A stretch of DNA of 8,804 nucleotides from Streptomyces griseus (GCA_943323705.2 CALPIT020000099.1:1-8804); one strand, 5' to 3'. Positions 1 to 6,484 are shown, counted from the stretch's first letter. Notes: generated by a model not told the origin, from the letters alone. Made by a program: numbers and translations.

Positions 1-1072
1 AAGGCTTATTGTTGCTGTCCACTACCTGGTATTTTTTTGAATCTTCAAATCGTGTAGAAGTGTTGACAACAAAAGGTTCTGTTATCAAGATGGTTTTGAT
101 ATGTTCTTTTTTGAAATCGGCAATCATTTTTTGGGGATTGGGCCAGGCTTTTTTATTTACCCATTCCAAATTGCCAAGTGTATGTTGAATACTATCTCCA
201 AACCAGAATAAATCGAAGATGAGTGCATCGAAGGGGATGCTGTCTTTTTTCATGTTATTAAAAATAGACTTCGTTTGTGCTTCACTGGTATATCCAAAAC
301 GGCTCATGAAATTTCCCATAGCCCAGCGTGGTGGCAAGGGTTGTGTACCAACAAGCAATTTGTAATTATTGAAAATTTCCTGATAATTTTTTCCGGGAAT
401 AATATAAAAGCTTAGCTCCCCACTGGTAGCGCTATATCGAAGTAAGTCGGAGTTTGTTTTGCCAATGTCCAAATATCCAATAGAAGGATTATCAAAAAAT
501 ATGGCATAATTTTTATTTGACAAGATAAACGGAACGCTATAGTTCAGCGCATCTGCATTCAAAGTATATCCATACCAGGGATTGTTCTTCAATGGCATTT
601 TATAACCTCTTCGATTTAATGGCAAACTCCTTTCACCTGTACCAAAAATCATTTCATCATTTTTTAATGAAAAATCAAATCCTCTTTCAGTTTCATTGAT
701 AAAGGCATTGTTTAACAAGATAGAAGTATTGAATAATTGGTATTTGATATTTTCTGCGGAAAAAGTTACTGCCAGGTTTTTATTCCATTTGATGATGGAG
801 TGACCATCTTTATTTATCATTTCAGACTTTAGCTGCAATGGTGCTGCAATAACAGCATCAGAAATATTTTCATTCTTATTGATTTTTGAAGGAATGAAAA
901 TGGTTTTTATGATGTTTCCAGGGAATAATGAAAATTTCCATTCGCCATTTTGTGTAATGATAACTGTCTCCTGATTATTTGACTTTTTATTTACTATTGA
1001 AAACTGTTGTGCATCAGCTTGATATATAACGCACCAAAAGGCTATACAGAGTTTGACAATCTTCATTTGCAT
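1..1072 (-). CDS. Glycoside hydrolase family 31 protein, 5' part only
   Basis: Reading the minus strand from 1072 gives 357 open codons that run off the left edge, so this is the N-terminal portion of a larger enzyme. Residues 1-22 form a signal peptide ending ADA|QQ, which indicates export. Residues about 40-240 fit the beta-sandwich N-domain of GH31 enzymes, including GTGERSLPLNRRGYKM near 145-159. PPRWAMGNFMSRFGYTSE at 248-264 opens the catalytic barrel, and IPFDALIFDLFWFGD at 279-293 fits the second barrel strand with its substrate-binding Asp. Family members hydrolyse alpha-glucosides or alpha-xylosides. The nucleophile Asp motif lies outside the window, so neither activity nor specificity can be judged. 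Translation may begin at 1072 or two codons later at 1066 (MKIVK), which looks the more natural signal-peptide start. On the minus strand CAACTTTG (plus coordinates 1088-1095) is a weak -7 candidate. Confidence 0.88.
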   Translation of the reverse strand, partial: MQMKIVKLCIAFWCVIYQADAQQFSIVNKKSNNQETVIITQNGEWKFSLFPGNIIKTIFIPSKINKNENISDAVIAAPLQLKSEMINKDGHSIIKWNKNLAVTFSAENIKYQLFNTSILLNNAFINETERGFDFSLKNDEMIFGTGERSLPLNRRGYKMPLKNNPWYGYTLNADALNYSVPFILSNKNYAIFFDNPSIGYLDIGKTNSDLLRYSATSGELSFYIIPGKNYQEIFNNYKLLVGTQPLPPRWAMGNFMSRFGYTSEAQTKSIFNNMKKDSIPFDALIFDLFWFGDSIQHTLGNLEWVNKKAWPNPQKMIADFKKEHIKTILITEPFVVNTSTRFEDSKKYQVVDSNNKP

Positions 1073-1105
1073 GTTTTTTATTTGTATCAAAGTTGTATTA
1101 TTTTA

Positions 1106-1138
1106 TTGAGAAAAATTATGAATAATAATTACTTTCGC
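1106..1138 (+). promoter_or_regulatory. Bacteroidota-type promoter for the 1145 gene
   Basis: TTG at 1106-1108 is followed after 21 bases by TTACTTTCGC at 1129-1138, a variant of the TAnnTTTG -7 element. Transcription would start a few bases downstream, at about 1142-1145. This bears on which ATG is used by the gene that follows. Confidence 0.6.
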
Positions 1139-1144
1139 TAAATA

Positions 1145-1780
1145 ATGCTAAAGACTATGAAAAGTGGATTATTGATGTTTTTATTGGGCTTCTTTTTCTT
1201 TAATAATGTAATGGCTCAACAAAGTTTTGTTGGTATTGCTAAATACAAGATGACGGTTATTGGTGCTACCGATAGTAGAACAGACAGCATGAAAGTTGTT
1301 TTTGGAAACAATAAAATCAAGACTGTATTTTATTTGCCTTCTTCTGTAGACAACAATAAGGTTATTACCAAATCTTACATTGATAATTTTACAGATAATA
1401 CTACTACAGATATAGATGATGAAGCAAAAACTTATTCAATGTCTGCTTTAAATAGAGATCAGCTTTACAAGTTTACCAACACCAATAAATTTGATGCTGT
1501 AGAAAATAAATTATGTTTCATTTTTAATGCAGATAAAGCAGATTTCGATAATAATAAATTCCAGAAAATCGAATGCTTAGCAAGTGTGGATTTTTTATAC
1601 AGAGGAGTTTTAAATTATTTCTTCTACGGGATTCAGCCAATGGTGATTGACAATCGGATTGTTTTTGATTTTACTACCACAGAAAAAGATGGAAGAAAGT
1701 CAAAGATTTTTATTTATGAAATTACACCACTCGAAGATGTAGAAACTGAGTTCAGTGTAAAGGGTTTGAATGCAAAATAA
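1145..1780 (+). CDS. Small secreted protein of unknown function
   Basis: This 211-residue protein starts with a clear signal peptide: positive residues, then LLMFLLGFFFF, then cleavage near VMA|QQ at about residue 25. The mature part begins FVGIAKYKMTVIG and is rich in Asn, Asp and Lys with alternating hydrophobic residues, which suggests a beta-rich periplasmic or surface protein. The GxxxYKM opening recalls the DUF4412/GLPGLI type of secreted Bacteroidota proteins, but I cannot confirm membership. It has no lipobox, no membrane segment after the signal and no recognisable catalytic motif. Two in-frame starts exist. ATG at 1145 would be almost leaderless given the promoter at 1129-1138, whereas ATG at 1157 (MKSGLLMF) leaves a short leader and a normal signal peptide, so I prefer 1157. 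The next gene begins 65 bases downstream on the same strand and may be co-transcribed. Confidence 0.8.
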   Translation: MLKTMKSGLLMFLLGFFFFNNVMAQQSFVGIAKYKMTVIGATDSRTDSMKVVFGNNKIKTVFYLPSSVDNNKVITKSYIDNFTDNTTTDIDDEAKTYSMSALNRDQLYKFTNTNKFDAVENKLCFIFNADKADFDNNKFQKIECLASVDFLYRGVLNYFFYGIQPMVIDNRIVFDFTTTEKDGRKSKIFIYEITPLEDVETEFSVKGLNAK

Positions 1781-1845
1781 TTGAAGAAACTAGTTCATTC
1801 AACTTTTCATTTTCAATCAAATGCTTTATTTTTAAATAAAATTAT

Positions 1846-2580
1846 ATGATAAGATTCTTTACAACTTTGCTGATATGGGTTTGTTGTTTTTCTTGCCAAT
1901 CTCAAAATACTAATAATTCAAGTTTGCCGAGTGCAAATCAACAAGATTTTAAACTTGCTCCAACTGCTTTTCAGAAAACTATCAATTCAACCAAAGATGC
2001 CGTGGTTTTGGATGTAAGAACGCCTGATGAATTCAATTCAGGAGCTTTGGTAAATGCTATGAATGTTGATTTTAGAGATAAATATTTTGAGACTCGTGTG
2101 AAAGATATGGATGTCAATAAAGTTTATTTTGTGTATTGCTTATCTGGCGGTAGAAGTGGTAATGCAGCTGAATTTATGAGAAAAATTGGGTTTAAAAATG
2201 TGTATGAAATGGCAGGAGGTATGCTTGCCTGGAACAAAGCTGATTTGCCAGTTACACAATCTTTAAATACGCCAATAAAAGATAAAATCAGTGCCGATGA
2301 TTATAAGGCAATGACCAGTTCAGAAAAAGTAGTATTAATTGATTTTTACGCTCCATGGTGCGGCCCTTGTCGTCAAATGCTTCCTTTGATAGAGGAGATT
2401 TCAAAAGAATATGAAGGTAAAGCCAAAATCATCAGAATCAATATTGATGAAAACAAAATCCTAACCAAACAGTTAAGAATAGACGAAATTCCATTTTTCA
2501 AATTGTATAAGAATGGTGAAGAGAAAGGAAATTTTATTGGTCAATTAGACCGAGCTTCTTTTGTAAGGATTTTGCAGTAG
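1846..2580 (+). CDS. Rhodanese-thioredoxin fusion lipoprotein
   Basis: This 244-residue protein has two redox-sulfur domains behind a lipoprotein signal. Residues 1-17 end in CFSC, so Cys17 is the likely lipidated residue and the protein is membrane-anchored outside the cytoplasm. Residues about 38-136 are a single rhodanese domain with VVLDVRTPDEF at 53-63 and the active loop CLSGGRS, whose Cys98 carries the persulfide. GGMLAWNKADLPV closes the domain. Residues about 145-244 are a thioredoxin domain with WCGPC at 171-175 and the cis-Pro at Pro216 (EIPFF). Thioredoxins can reduce rhodanese persulfides, so sulfur transfer or thiol repair in the envelope is a fair inference, but the substrate is unknown. 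No -7 element is visible just upstream. An AT-only palindrome (TTTATTT/AAATAAA, 1825-1840) sits next to the start. It may be transcribed with the gene at 1145. Confidence 0.9.
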   Translation: MIRFFTTLLIWVCCFSCQSQNTNNSSLPSANQQDFKLAPTAFQKTINSTKDAVVLDVRTPDEFNSGALVNAMNVDFRDKYFETRVKDMDVNKVYFVYCLSGGRSGNAAEFMRKIGFKNVYEMAGGMLAWNKADLPVTQSLNTPIKDKISADDYKAMTSSEKVVLIDFYAPWCGPCRQMLPLIEEISKEYEGKAKIIRINIDENKILTKQLRIDEIPFFKLYKNGEEKGNFIGQLDRASFVRILQ

Positions 2581-2597
2581 GAAATTGGGTTTGGTAG

Positions 2598-2624
2598 GTT
2601 CAATAAGTTCAAAATGTTCAAAAT
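2598..2624 (+). repeat. Three 9-bp direct repeats (GTTCAAAAT)
   Basis: GTTCAATAA, GTTCAAAAT and GTTCAAAAT stand head to tail in the 112-base gap between the rhodanese-thioredoxin gene and the next gene, and a fourth unit begins with GTTTC. The rest of this gap is A/C-rich, with short AAACCCC-like stretches resembling the repeat at the right edge of the window. No function is evident. Confidence 0.6.
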
Positions 2625-2692
2625 GTTTCTTCTAAAAAAAACAAACGCCAAAACCCAAAAAATAAACAACAAACCCCAAATATTTTTATTAT

Positions 2693-3235
2693 ATGGATCA
2701 GTTAAACCTTGGCATTGGAACAAGATTACAACACACGCAACATGGCCCTGGAGTTATTGTTGGTGTTCGTTATGCTACTTACATCATTTCATTTATCAAT
2801 GTAGGCATCAAAGAAATTGAAAAAACGGATATTGGCTTGGATGAAATCATACCCGAAAATGTGACAGTTGAATTGGAAACAGTTTCTGATGTAGAAAAGT
2901 CATTGCTCAAAATATTGAGAATGTGGTCTGATGTAAATGAAATTGTGCCTTTGGGTGATAGATGGAAAGGGGGAACTATGCTGCTTCAACCTGCAGATAA
3001 AACACAAAAAGCCAAAGAAGTACCTATAGATATTTTCTTTCACAAAATTGTCATGCTTCGCGACAGACTACGTGTGATGGAACAACAAATCAACGCTCAT
3101 AAATTATTGAGTGATGAAGATAAAGTGAACCTACAGCAATACATTACTCGTATTTATGGTAGCTTAACCACTTTTAATGTGCTTTTCAAAAACAAAGAAA
3201 ACTGGTTTGTAGGAGAGAAGGGAAGTGGAGATTAA
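2693..3235 (+). CDS. Conserved cytoplasmic protein of unknown function
   Basis: This 180-residue protein has no signal peptide or membrane segment. Residues 7-22 (GIGTRLQHTQHGPGVI) have the pattern GxGTRxxHxxxGxGVI, seen in small SH3-like beta folds such as those at the C-termini of UvrD-type helicases and in CarD-like modules. This suggests a nucleic-acid or protein docking fold at the N-terminus. Residues about 60-75 and 100-165 are predicted helical and charged, with MLRDRLRVMEQQINAHKLL as the clearest helix. I recognise it as resembling conserved Bacteroidota hypothetical proteins but know no assigned function. The start at 2693 fits because the conserved G-rich motif begins only seven residues in. 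Its stop codon overlaps that of the convergent lipoprotein gene by four bases (3232-3235). No promoter of the TAnnTTTG type is visible in the preceding gap. Confidence 0.8.
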   Translation: MDQLNLGIGTRLQHTQHGPGVIVGVRYATYIISFINVGIKEIEKTDIGLDEIIPENVTVELETVSDVEKSLLKILRMWSDVNEIVPLGDRWKGGTMLLQPADKTQKAKEVPIDIFFHKIVMLRDRLRVMEQQINAHKLLSDEDKVNLQQYITRIYGSLTTFNVLFKNKENWFVGEKGSGD

Positions 3236-4017
3236 TTCTCTTTTAATTTAAAAGTCAACCGGGTGTCATTTGCCAATTGAAACACAAGTTTATCCTCTCT
3301 GAAAAAATAATCAACCAAATGGTTGCTGATAAATTGATTGATTAATGTAGCACTTTGAAGTGTATTGACAGGTGCTTTATTTAATTGTCCAAATAAAATC
3401 CTGTTGCCCTTCAACTCTATATTAGATGATAATTTATTGCTACCGTCGAATCCTGTCATTTTATTTTTTATCAGATCTATTTTGAAATAGGGGATTCCTT
3501 TAGCATAATTGATGGGAAATTGTTGTTCATTGTCGATATAGTCCAAAACCCAGTATTGATGTAGTCTTTCATCAAATAAAAATTGACCACAACCTTCATA
3601 AGTTATGTTGTTGAATATTACTTTAGTAATAGATGAGTTTGATTGTTTGTCGTTTTTATTTATGCATTTTTCTTTATACACAATCAGCTCGATTTTTTTA
3701 TTTTCGGATTCTGATGTGTAAATTTCTTTTGAAGCATCACTGATAAATGTAGCATTGGGTTTGGCTTTTATAGTTAATCCCTCTTCATTTACAAAATAGC
3801 AATCATTATCAAAATCCATTTCAATATTCCACCTTTGAGGAAGATGACCTACTGCTATGAAATCAATTCCTTTTTTTTGTGATTTAGCTATTAAGGAATC
3901 ATGGTAAAATATTTTTTCTTTTGCAGCTGCATTTTTCTCATTGAGTAATTGGGTGTTACTGCACGAGAAGTTCATCACAATATTGATTAGGCTGAAGAAG
4001 GAAATATATTTTCTCAA
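3232..4017 (-). CDS. Lipoprotein with META/HslJ-like C-terminal domain
   Basis: This 261-residue protein is exported and probably lipidated: a hydrophobic stretch ISFFSLINIVMNFSC leads to Cys19. Residues about 50-145 contain IDFIAVGHLPQRWNIEMDFD and resemble the COG3650-type domain often found before META domains. Residues about 155-260 fit the META/HslJ domain, with YWVLDYI, PYFKIDLIKNKMTGFDGSN, the glycine turn and ILFGQLNKAP in the expected order. Such proteins are envelope proteins of uncertain role, some linked to heat or antibiotic resistance. The start codon is TTG at 4017-4015. A stop codon lies four codons upstream in frame and the next ATG (residue 15) would remove the signal peptide, so TTG is the best choice. 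The gene is divergent from the peroxiredoxin gene across a 198-base region holding two palindromes. Confidence 0.78.
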   Translation of the reverse strand: MRKYISFFSLINIVMNFSCSNTQLLNEKNAAAKEKIFYHDSLIAKSQKKGIDFIAVGHLPQRWNIEMDFDNDCYFVNEEGLTIKAKPNATFISDASKEIYTSESENKKIELIVYKEKCINKNDKQSNSSITKVIFNNITYEGCGQFLFDERLHQYWVLDYIDNEQQFPINYAKGIPYFKIDLIKNKMTGFDGSNKLSSNIELKGNRILFGQLNKAPVNTLQSATLINQFISNHLVDYFFREDKLVFQLANDTRLTFKLKEN

Positions 4018-4031
4018 TGTTGTTGTTTATA

Positions 4032-4052
4032 AATTGTATTCAAAATACAATT
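4032..4052. promoter_or_regulatory. Perfect 9-bp palindrome, possible operator
   Basis: AATTGTATT, CAA, AATACAATT form a perfect inverted repeat with a three-base spacer. It lies 15 bases upstream of the lipoprotein start at 4017 and about 160 bases upstream of the peroxiredoxin start. Its size and symmetry fit a dimeric repressor site. A hairpin in the lipoprotein leader is the alternative. Confidence 0.5.
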
Positions 4053-4059
4053 GTTTTTA

Positions 4060-4087
4060 AATTTAAGTTCTGATTATAACTTAAATT
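4060..4087. promoter_or_regulatory. Perfect 10-bp inverted repeat, possible operator
   Basis: AATTTAAGTT (4060-4069) and AACTTAAATT (4078-4087) are exact reverse complements around an eight-base centre, CTGATTAT. It lies eight bases from the palindrome at 4032-4052, in the divergent region between the lipoprotein and peroxiredoxin genes. It matches neither the PerR box nor an OxyR site as I know them. Confidence 0.5.
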
Positions 4088-4146
4088 AGTGTCAATTCGA
4101 AAATGTTTTAATGGATTATTTCTTAAAATTCATAACAATTATTTTG

Positions 4147-4180
4147 TTTGTATTGACTAAAGATTAGGCATTATTTTCGC
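4147..4180 (+). promoter_or_regulatory. Promoter of the peroxiredoxin gene
   Basis: TTTG at 4147-4150 and TTATTTTCGC at 4171-4180 match the Bacteroidota -33/-7 pair, with 21 bases between TTTG and the TA of the -7 element. A nearer TTGACT at 4153-4158 is an alternative upstream element. The leader to the ATG at 4216 would be about 30 bases. Confidence 0.65.
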
Positions 4181-4215
4181 AACTCAAAATAAATATCTTT
4201 TACCAATAAAATTGA

Positions 4216-4857
4216 ATGATGTCAACTTTAAGATTAGGTGATACGGCTCCGGATTTTTCAGCAGTTACTACATTAGGTGCAATAAATTTCCATCAATGGC
4301 TTGGGGATTCCTGGGGGATTTTATTTTCTCATCCTGCAGATTTTACACCTGTTTGTACAACTGAATTAGGCACAGCTTCAAAGTTGAAACCTGAATTTGA
4401 AAAGCGACATGTAAAAATGATTGCCATAAGTGTGGATTCTATAGAACAGCATTTTGAATGGATTAAAGACATTAATGAAACTCAACACACTTCATTGGAT
4501 TTTCCTATCATCGCTGATCCAGAAAAAAAAGTAAGCGAGTTGTATGATATGATTCATCCCAATGCGAGTATGACGCATACCGTAAGGTCTGTTTTCATCA
4601 TAGGTTCAGATAAGAAAATCAAACTGATCATCGTTTATCCAGCTTCAACTGGAAGGAATTTCAACGAATTATTAAGGGTGATAGATAGCTTGCAATTAAC
4701 AGCTCAATATAGTGTGGTAACACCGGCCAATTGGCAACAGGGAGATGATTGTATCATAGTTCCTGCAGTAACTAATGAAGAGGCTGATAAGAAATTTCCA
4801 AAAGGGTATAAAGTGGTGAAGTCTTATTTGAGAGTAACCCCACAGCCGAATTTTTAG
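4216..4857 (+). CDS. Peroxiredoxin, Prx6 (1-Cys) subfamily
   Basis: This 213-residue cytoplasmic enzyme reduces hydrogen peroxide and organic hydroperoxides through a peroxidatic cysteine. HPADFTPVCTTEL (residues 39-51) carries the PxxxTxxC active site with Cys47, and the PVCTTE form is typical of the Prx6 subfamily. The conserved Arg lies in HTVRSVFIIG, and the extended C-terminal domain (TPANWQQGDD to YLRVTPQPNF) also matches Prx6, as does the total length. The protein has only one other cysteine, Cys179 in GDDCIIVP. It could help resolve Cys47, but the family is usually treated as 1-Cys with an external thiol reductant. ATG at 4216 is directly followed by a second ATG, and MSTLRLGDTAPDF from 4219 may be the true N-terminus. 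It stands alone under its own promoter and ends at a hairpin. Confidence 0.94.
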   Translation: MMSTLRLGDTAPDFSAVTTLGAINFHQWLGDSWGILFSHPADFTPVCTTELGTASKLKPEFEKRHVKMIAISVDSIEQHFEWIKDINETQHTSLDFPIIADPEKKVSELYDMIHPNASMTHTVRSVFIIGSDKKIKLIIVYPASTGRNFNELLRVIDSLQLTAQYSVVTPANWQQGDDCIIVPAVTNEEADKKFPKGYKVVKSYLRVTPQPNF

Positions 4858-4859
4858 GA

Positions 4860-4876
4860 TTTCCCCTTCGGGGAAA
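4860..4876 (+). terminator. Hairpin after the peroxiredoxin gene
   Basis: TTTCCCC, TTC, GGGGAAA is a perfect seven-base stem beginning two bases after the stop codon. In RNA it could also close as CCC(UUCG)GGG, a very stable tetraloop. An A-tract rather than a T-tract follows, so it is not a classical intrinsic terminator on this strand. It may instead protect the 3' end. Confidence 0.5.
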
Positions 4877-4886
4877 AAGTGGGTTG

Positions 4887-5048
4887 CCACGAATTCACGA
4901 ATTTTTCTTATTGTATATTTTATTTAACCACGAATTCACGAATTATTATTCATGAGAAAATGATATTTCACATCGTAAATACCACTTTTACATTTAATAT
5001 TTTACATTCAATATTCTACATTTTTCGGCCACGAATTCACGAATTATT
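4887..5048. repeat. Three dispersed copies of CCACGAATTCACGAATT
   Basis: Copies lie at 4887-4903 (first 17 bases), 4928-4947 and 5029-5048. The last two are identical over CCACGAATTCACGAATTATT. Each copy contains two CACGAATT octamers in tandem with an EcoRI-type palindrome (GAATTC) at their junction. They fill the gap between two convergent genes. Short intergenic repeats of this look occur in many environmental bacteria, and I cannot name a family. Confidence 0.75.
4986..5025. repeat. 14-bp tandem repeat, about three copies
   Basis: TTTTACATTTAATA (4986-4999), TTTTACATTCAATA (5000-5013) and TTCTACATTTTT (5014-5025) follow one another with one or two changes each. They sit between the second and third CACGAATT copies. 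No coding function is plausible here. Confidence 0.65.
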
Positions 5049-5054
5049 TCTTTG

Positions 5055-5088
5055 CCACAAAGACACAAAGTCACAAAGAAACACAAAT
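5055..5088. repeat. Short CACAAAG tandem repeat
   Basis: CCACAAAGA, CACAAAGT, CACAAAGA and AACACAAAT form four diverged eight- to nine-base units directly after the third CACGAATT copy. The motif shares the CCAC opening with the preceding repeat family. Confidence 0.65.
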
Positions 5089-5104
5089 GCCTTTTTCATT
5101 ACCT

Positions 5105-5130
5105 AAATGAAAACTTCCCCCTTTCGGGGG
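5105..5130 (-). terminator. Intrinsic terminator of the E2 gene
   Basis: On the minus strand CCCCC, GAAA, GGGGG forms a five-base G-C stem closed by a GNRA tetraloop (plus coordinates 5117-5130), and AAGTTTTCATTT follows. It begins 11 bases beyond the stop codon at 5141. A further GGGGG run at 5136-5140 on the plus strand could give a competing fold. Confidence 0.65.
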
Positions 5131-5140
5131 ATTGAGGGGG

Positions 5141-6454
5141 CTATATACTTCTATTCAAATCAAAACCCTCCAATTCCTTACTCACTGAATTTAAGAAAGT
5201 AGATCCCATAGCGCCATCGATGATTCTATGATCGTAGCTTAATGAAATGTACATCATGTGTCTGATGGCGATGGCGTCTCCTTGTGGGGTTTCGATGACC
5301 ATAGGTCTTTTCTTAATTGCACCAACGGCCATAATCGCAACTTGAGGTTGGTTGATAATTGGCGTTCCCATGATGCTACCAAATGTGCCTACATTGGTTA
5401 ATGTGAAAGTTCCGCCCGTAGTATCATCTGGTTTCAATTTTCCGTTTCTGGCGGCATTGGCCAAACCGTTTACTTGTTTTGTGATGCCTACAAGATTCAA
5501 CTGATCTGCATTTTTAATCACCGGTACAATTAGATTACCGGTAGGTAATGCCGTTGCCATACCTATACCTAAGTCTTTTTTAATGATAATTCTATCACCA
5601 TCTACTGAGCTGCTGAGCATAGGGTATTTTTTCAGACTCTTTACAATAGCTTCAATGAAAAGAGGCGTGAAGGTTATTTTTTCGCCTTCTCTTTTTTCAA
5701 ATTCTTTTTTTACTTTCTCTCTCCATAATACCAAGTTGGTAACATCACATTCGCAGAAGCTGGTAACGTGTGGACTTGTATGTTTACTGTCGACCATATG
5801 TTTGGCAATCAGTTTGCGCATACGATCCATCTCAATGATTTCAACATTGCCGCTGCCTGAATAACTGACAACAGGAGTTTCTACTCTTGGAGCAGGAGTT
5901 GGGGCTACAACTACAGGTTGTATTGCAGGTGCTATCACTGGAGCCATTTTGCGGCCACCATTAACATAGGCTAATATATCTTTTTTGCTCACTCGTCCAT
6001 CTTGTCCAGTACCCGGAATGTTTTCCAATTCGGCCATACTGATGCCTTCACTTTGAGCAATATTTAATACCAAAGGAGAATAAAACCGAGGTCCGTTATG
6101 GGCATTTGAAGCCTGTTGTGTAGTAACAGGTTGAAATGGAATTTCTTCAATTATTTTGGCGGCTTCAGCCGGTTTTTGAGGAGCTGGTGCAGTTGAGTTA
6201 TCTGAAGCTCCGGAAGCTACTTTTATTTTTGCAATAACAGTTCCGATAGGTACCACATCATTTTCATTATATAAAATCGCTTCGATGATACCTTCTGCAG
6301 TTGAAGGCACTTCGCTGTCTACTTTATCAGTTGCAATATCAAGTACAGTCTCATCCATGGCAATTTTATCGCCGGGTTGTTTGTGCCATTTTAAAATAGT
6401 GGCTTCCATGATACTTTCGCCCAGCTTTGGCATGATTAAGTCTACTAAACTCAT
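5141..6454 (-). CDS. 2-oxo acid dehydrogenase E2 subunit (dihydrolipoamide acyltransferase)
   Basis: This 437-residue protein is the acyltransferase core of a pyruvate- or branched-chain-type 2-oxo acid dehydrogenase complex, moving the acyl group from lipoyl-lysine to CoA. Residues 1-80 are a single lipoyl domain with the lipoylated Lys44 in ATDKVDSEVPS. An Ala/Pro-rich linker follows. Residues about 124-165 are the peripheral-subunit (E3/E1) binding domain, with SPLVLNIAQSEGI and GTGQDGRVSKKDI. A second Pro/Ala/Val linker runs to about 205, and the catalytic domain fills the rest, ending with SYDHRIIDGAMG and its catalytic His409 and Asp413 (HxxxD). The domain order and single lipoyl domain resemble branched-chain (BkdC-like) E2s, but substrate choice cannot be read from this alone. 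E1 and E3 genes are not adjacent. It has its own promoter at 6485-6494, although readthrough from cinA is possible. Confidence 0.93.
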   Translation of the reverse strand: MSLVDLIMPKLGESIMEATILKWHKQPGDKIAMDETVLDIATDKVDSEVPSTAEGIIEAILYNENDVVPIGTVIAKIKVASGASDNSTAPAPQKPAEAAKIIEEIPFQPVTTQQASNAHNGPRFYSPLVLNIAQSEGISMAELENIPGTGQDGRVSKKDILAYVNGGRKMAPVIAPAIQPVVVAPTPAPRVETPVVSYSGSGNVEIIEMDRMRKLIAKHMVDSKHTSPHVTSFCECDVTNLVLWREKVKKEFEKREGEKITFTPLFIEAIVKSLKKYPMLSSSVDGDRIIIKKDLGIGMATALPTGNLIVPVIKNADQLNLVGITKQVNGLANAARNGKLKPDDTTGGTFTLTNVGTFGSIMGTPIINQPQVAIMAVGAIKKRPMVIETPQGDAIAIRHMMYISLSYDHRIIDGAMGSTFLNSVSKELEGFDLNRSI

Positions 6455-6484
6455 ATGTTTAAAAATAAAGTTGAATGAATAACC

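Noticed and set aside
2541..2723. 60-residue minus-strand open frame across the 2580-2693 gap
   Set aside because: The hydrophobic look comes from A-rich plus-strand DNA read in reverse. It overlaps two real genes and has no promoter.
2614..2820. 68-residue open frame overlapping the start of the 2693 gene
   Set aside because: It is out of frame with a well-supported gene, and its sequence is low-complexity at first and then a shadow of that gene.
4060..4087. PerR or OxyR box upstream of the peroxiredoxin gene
   Set aside because: The arms AATTTAAGTT/AACTTAAATT with an eight-base centre do not fit the 7-1-7 PerR box or the OxyR spacing.
1846..4857. A single redox operon of the rhodanese-thioredoxin and peroxiredoxin genes
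   Set aside because: A convergent minus-strand gene lies between them and the peroxiredoxin has its own promoter.
4879..5106. 75-residue open frame in the intergenic repeat region
   Set aside because: It is composed almost wholly of the CACGAATT, TTTTACATT and CACAAAG repeats and has no protein-like features.
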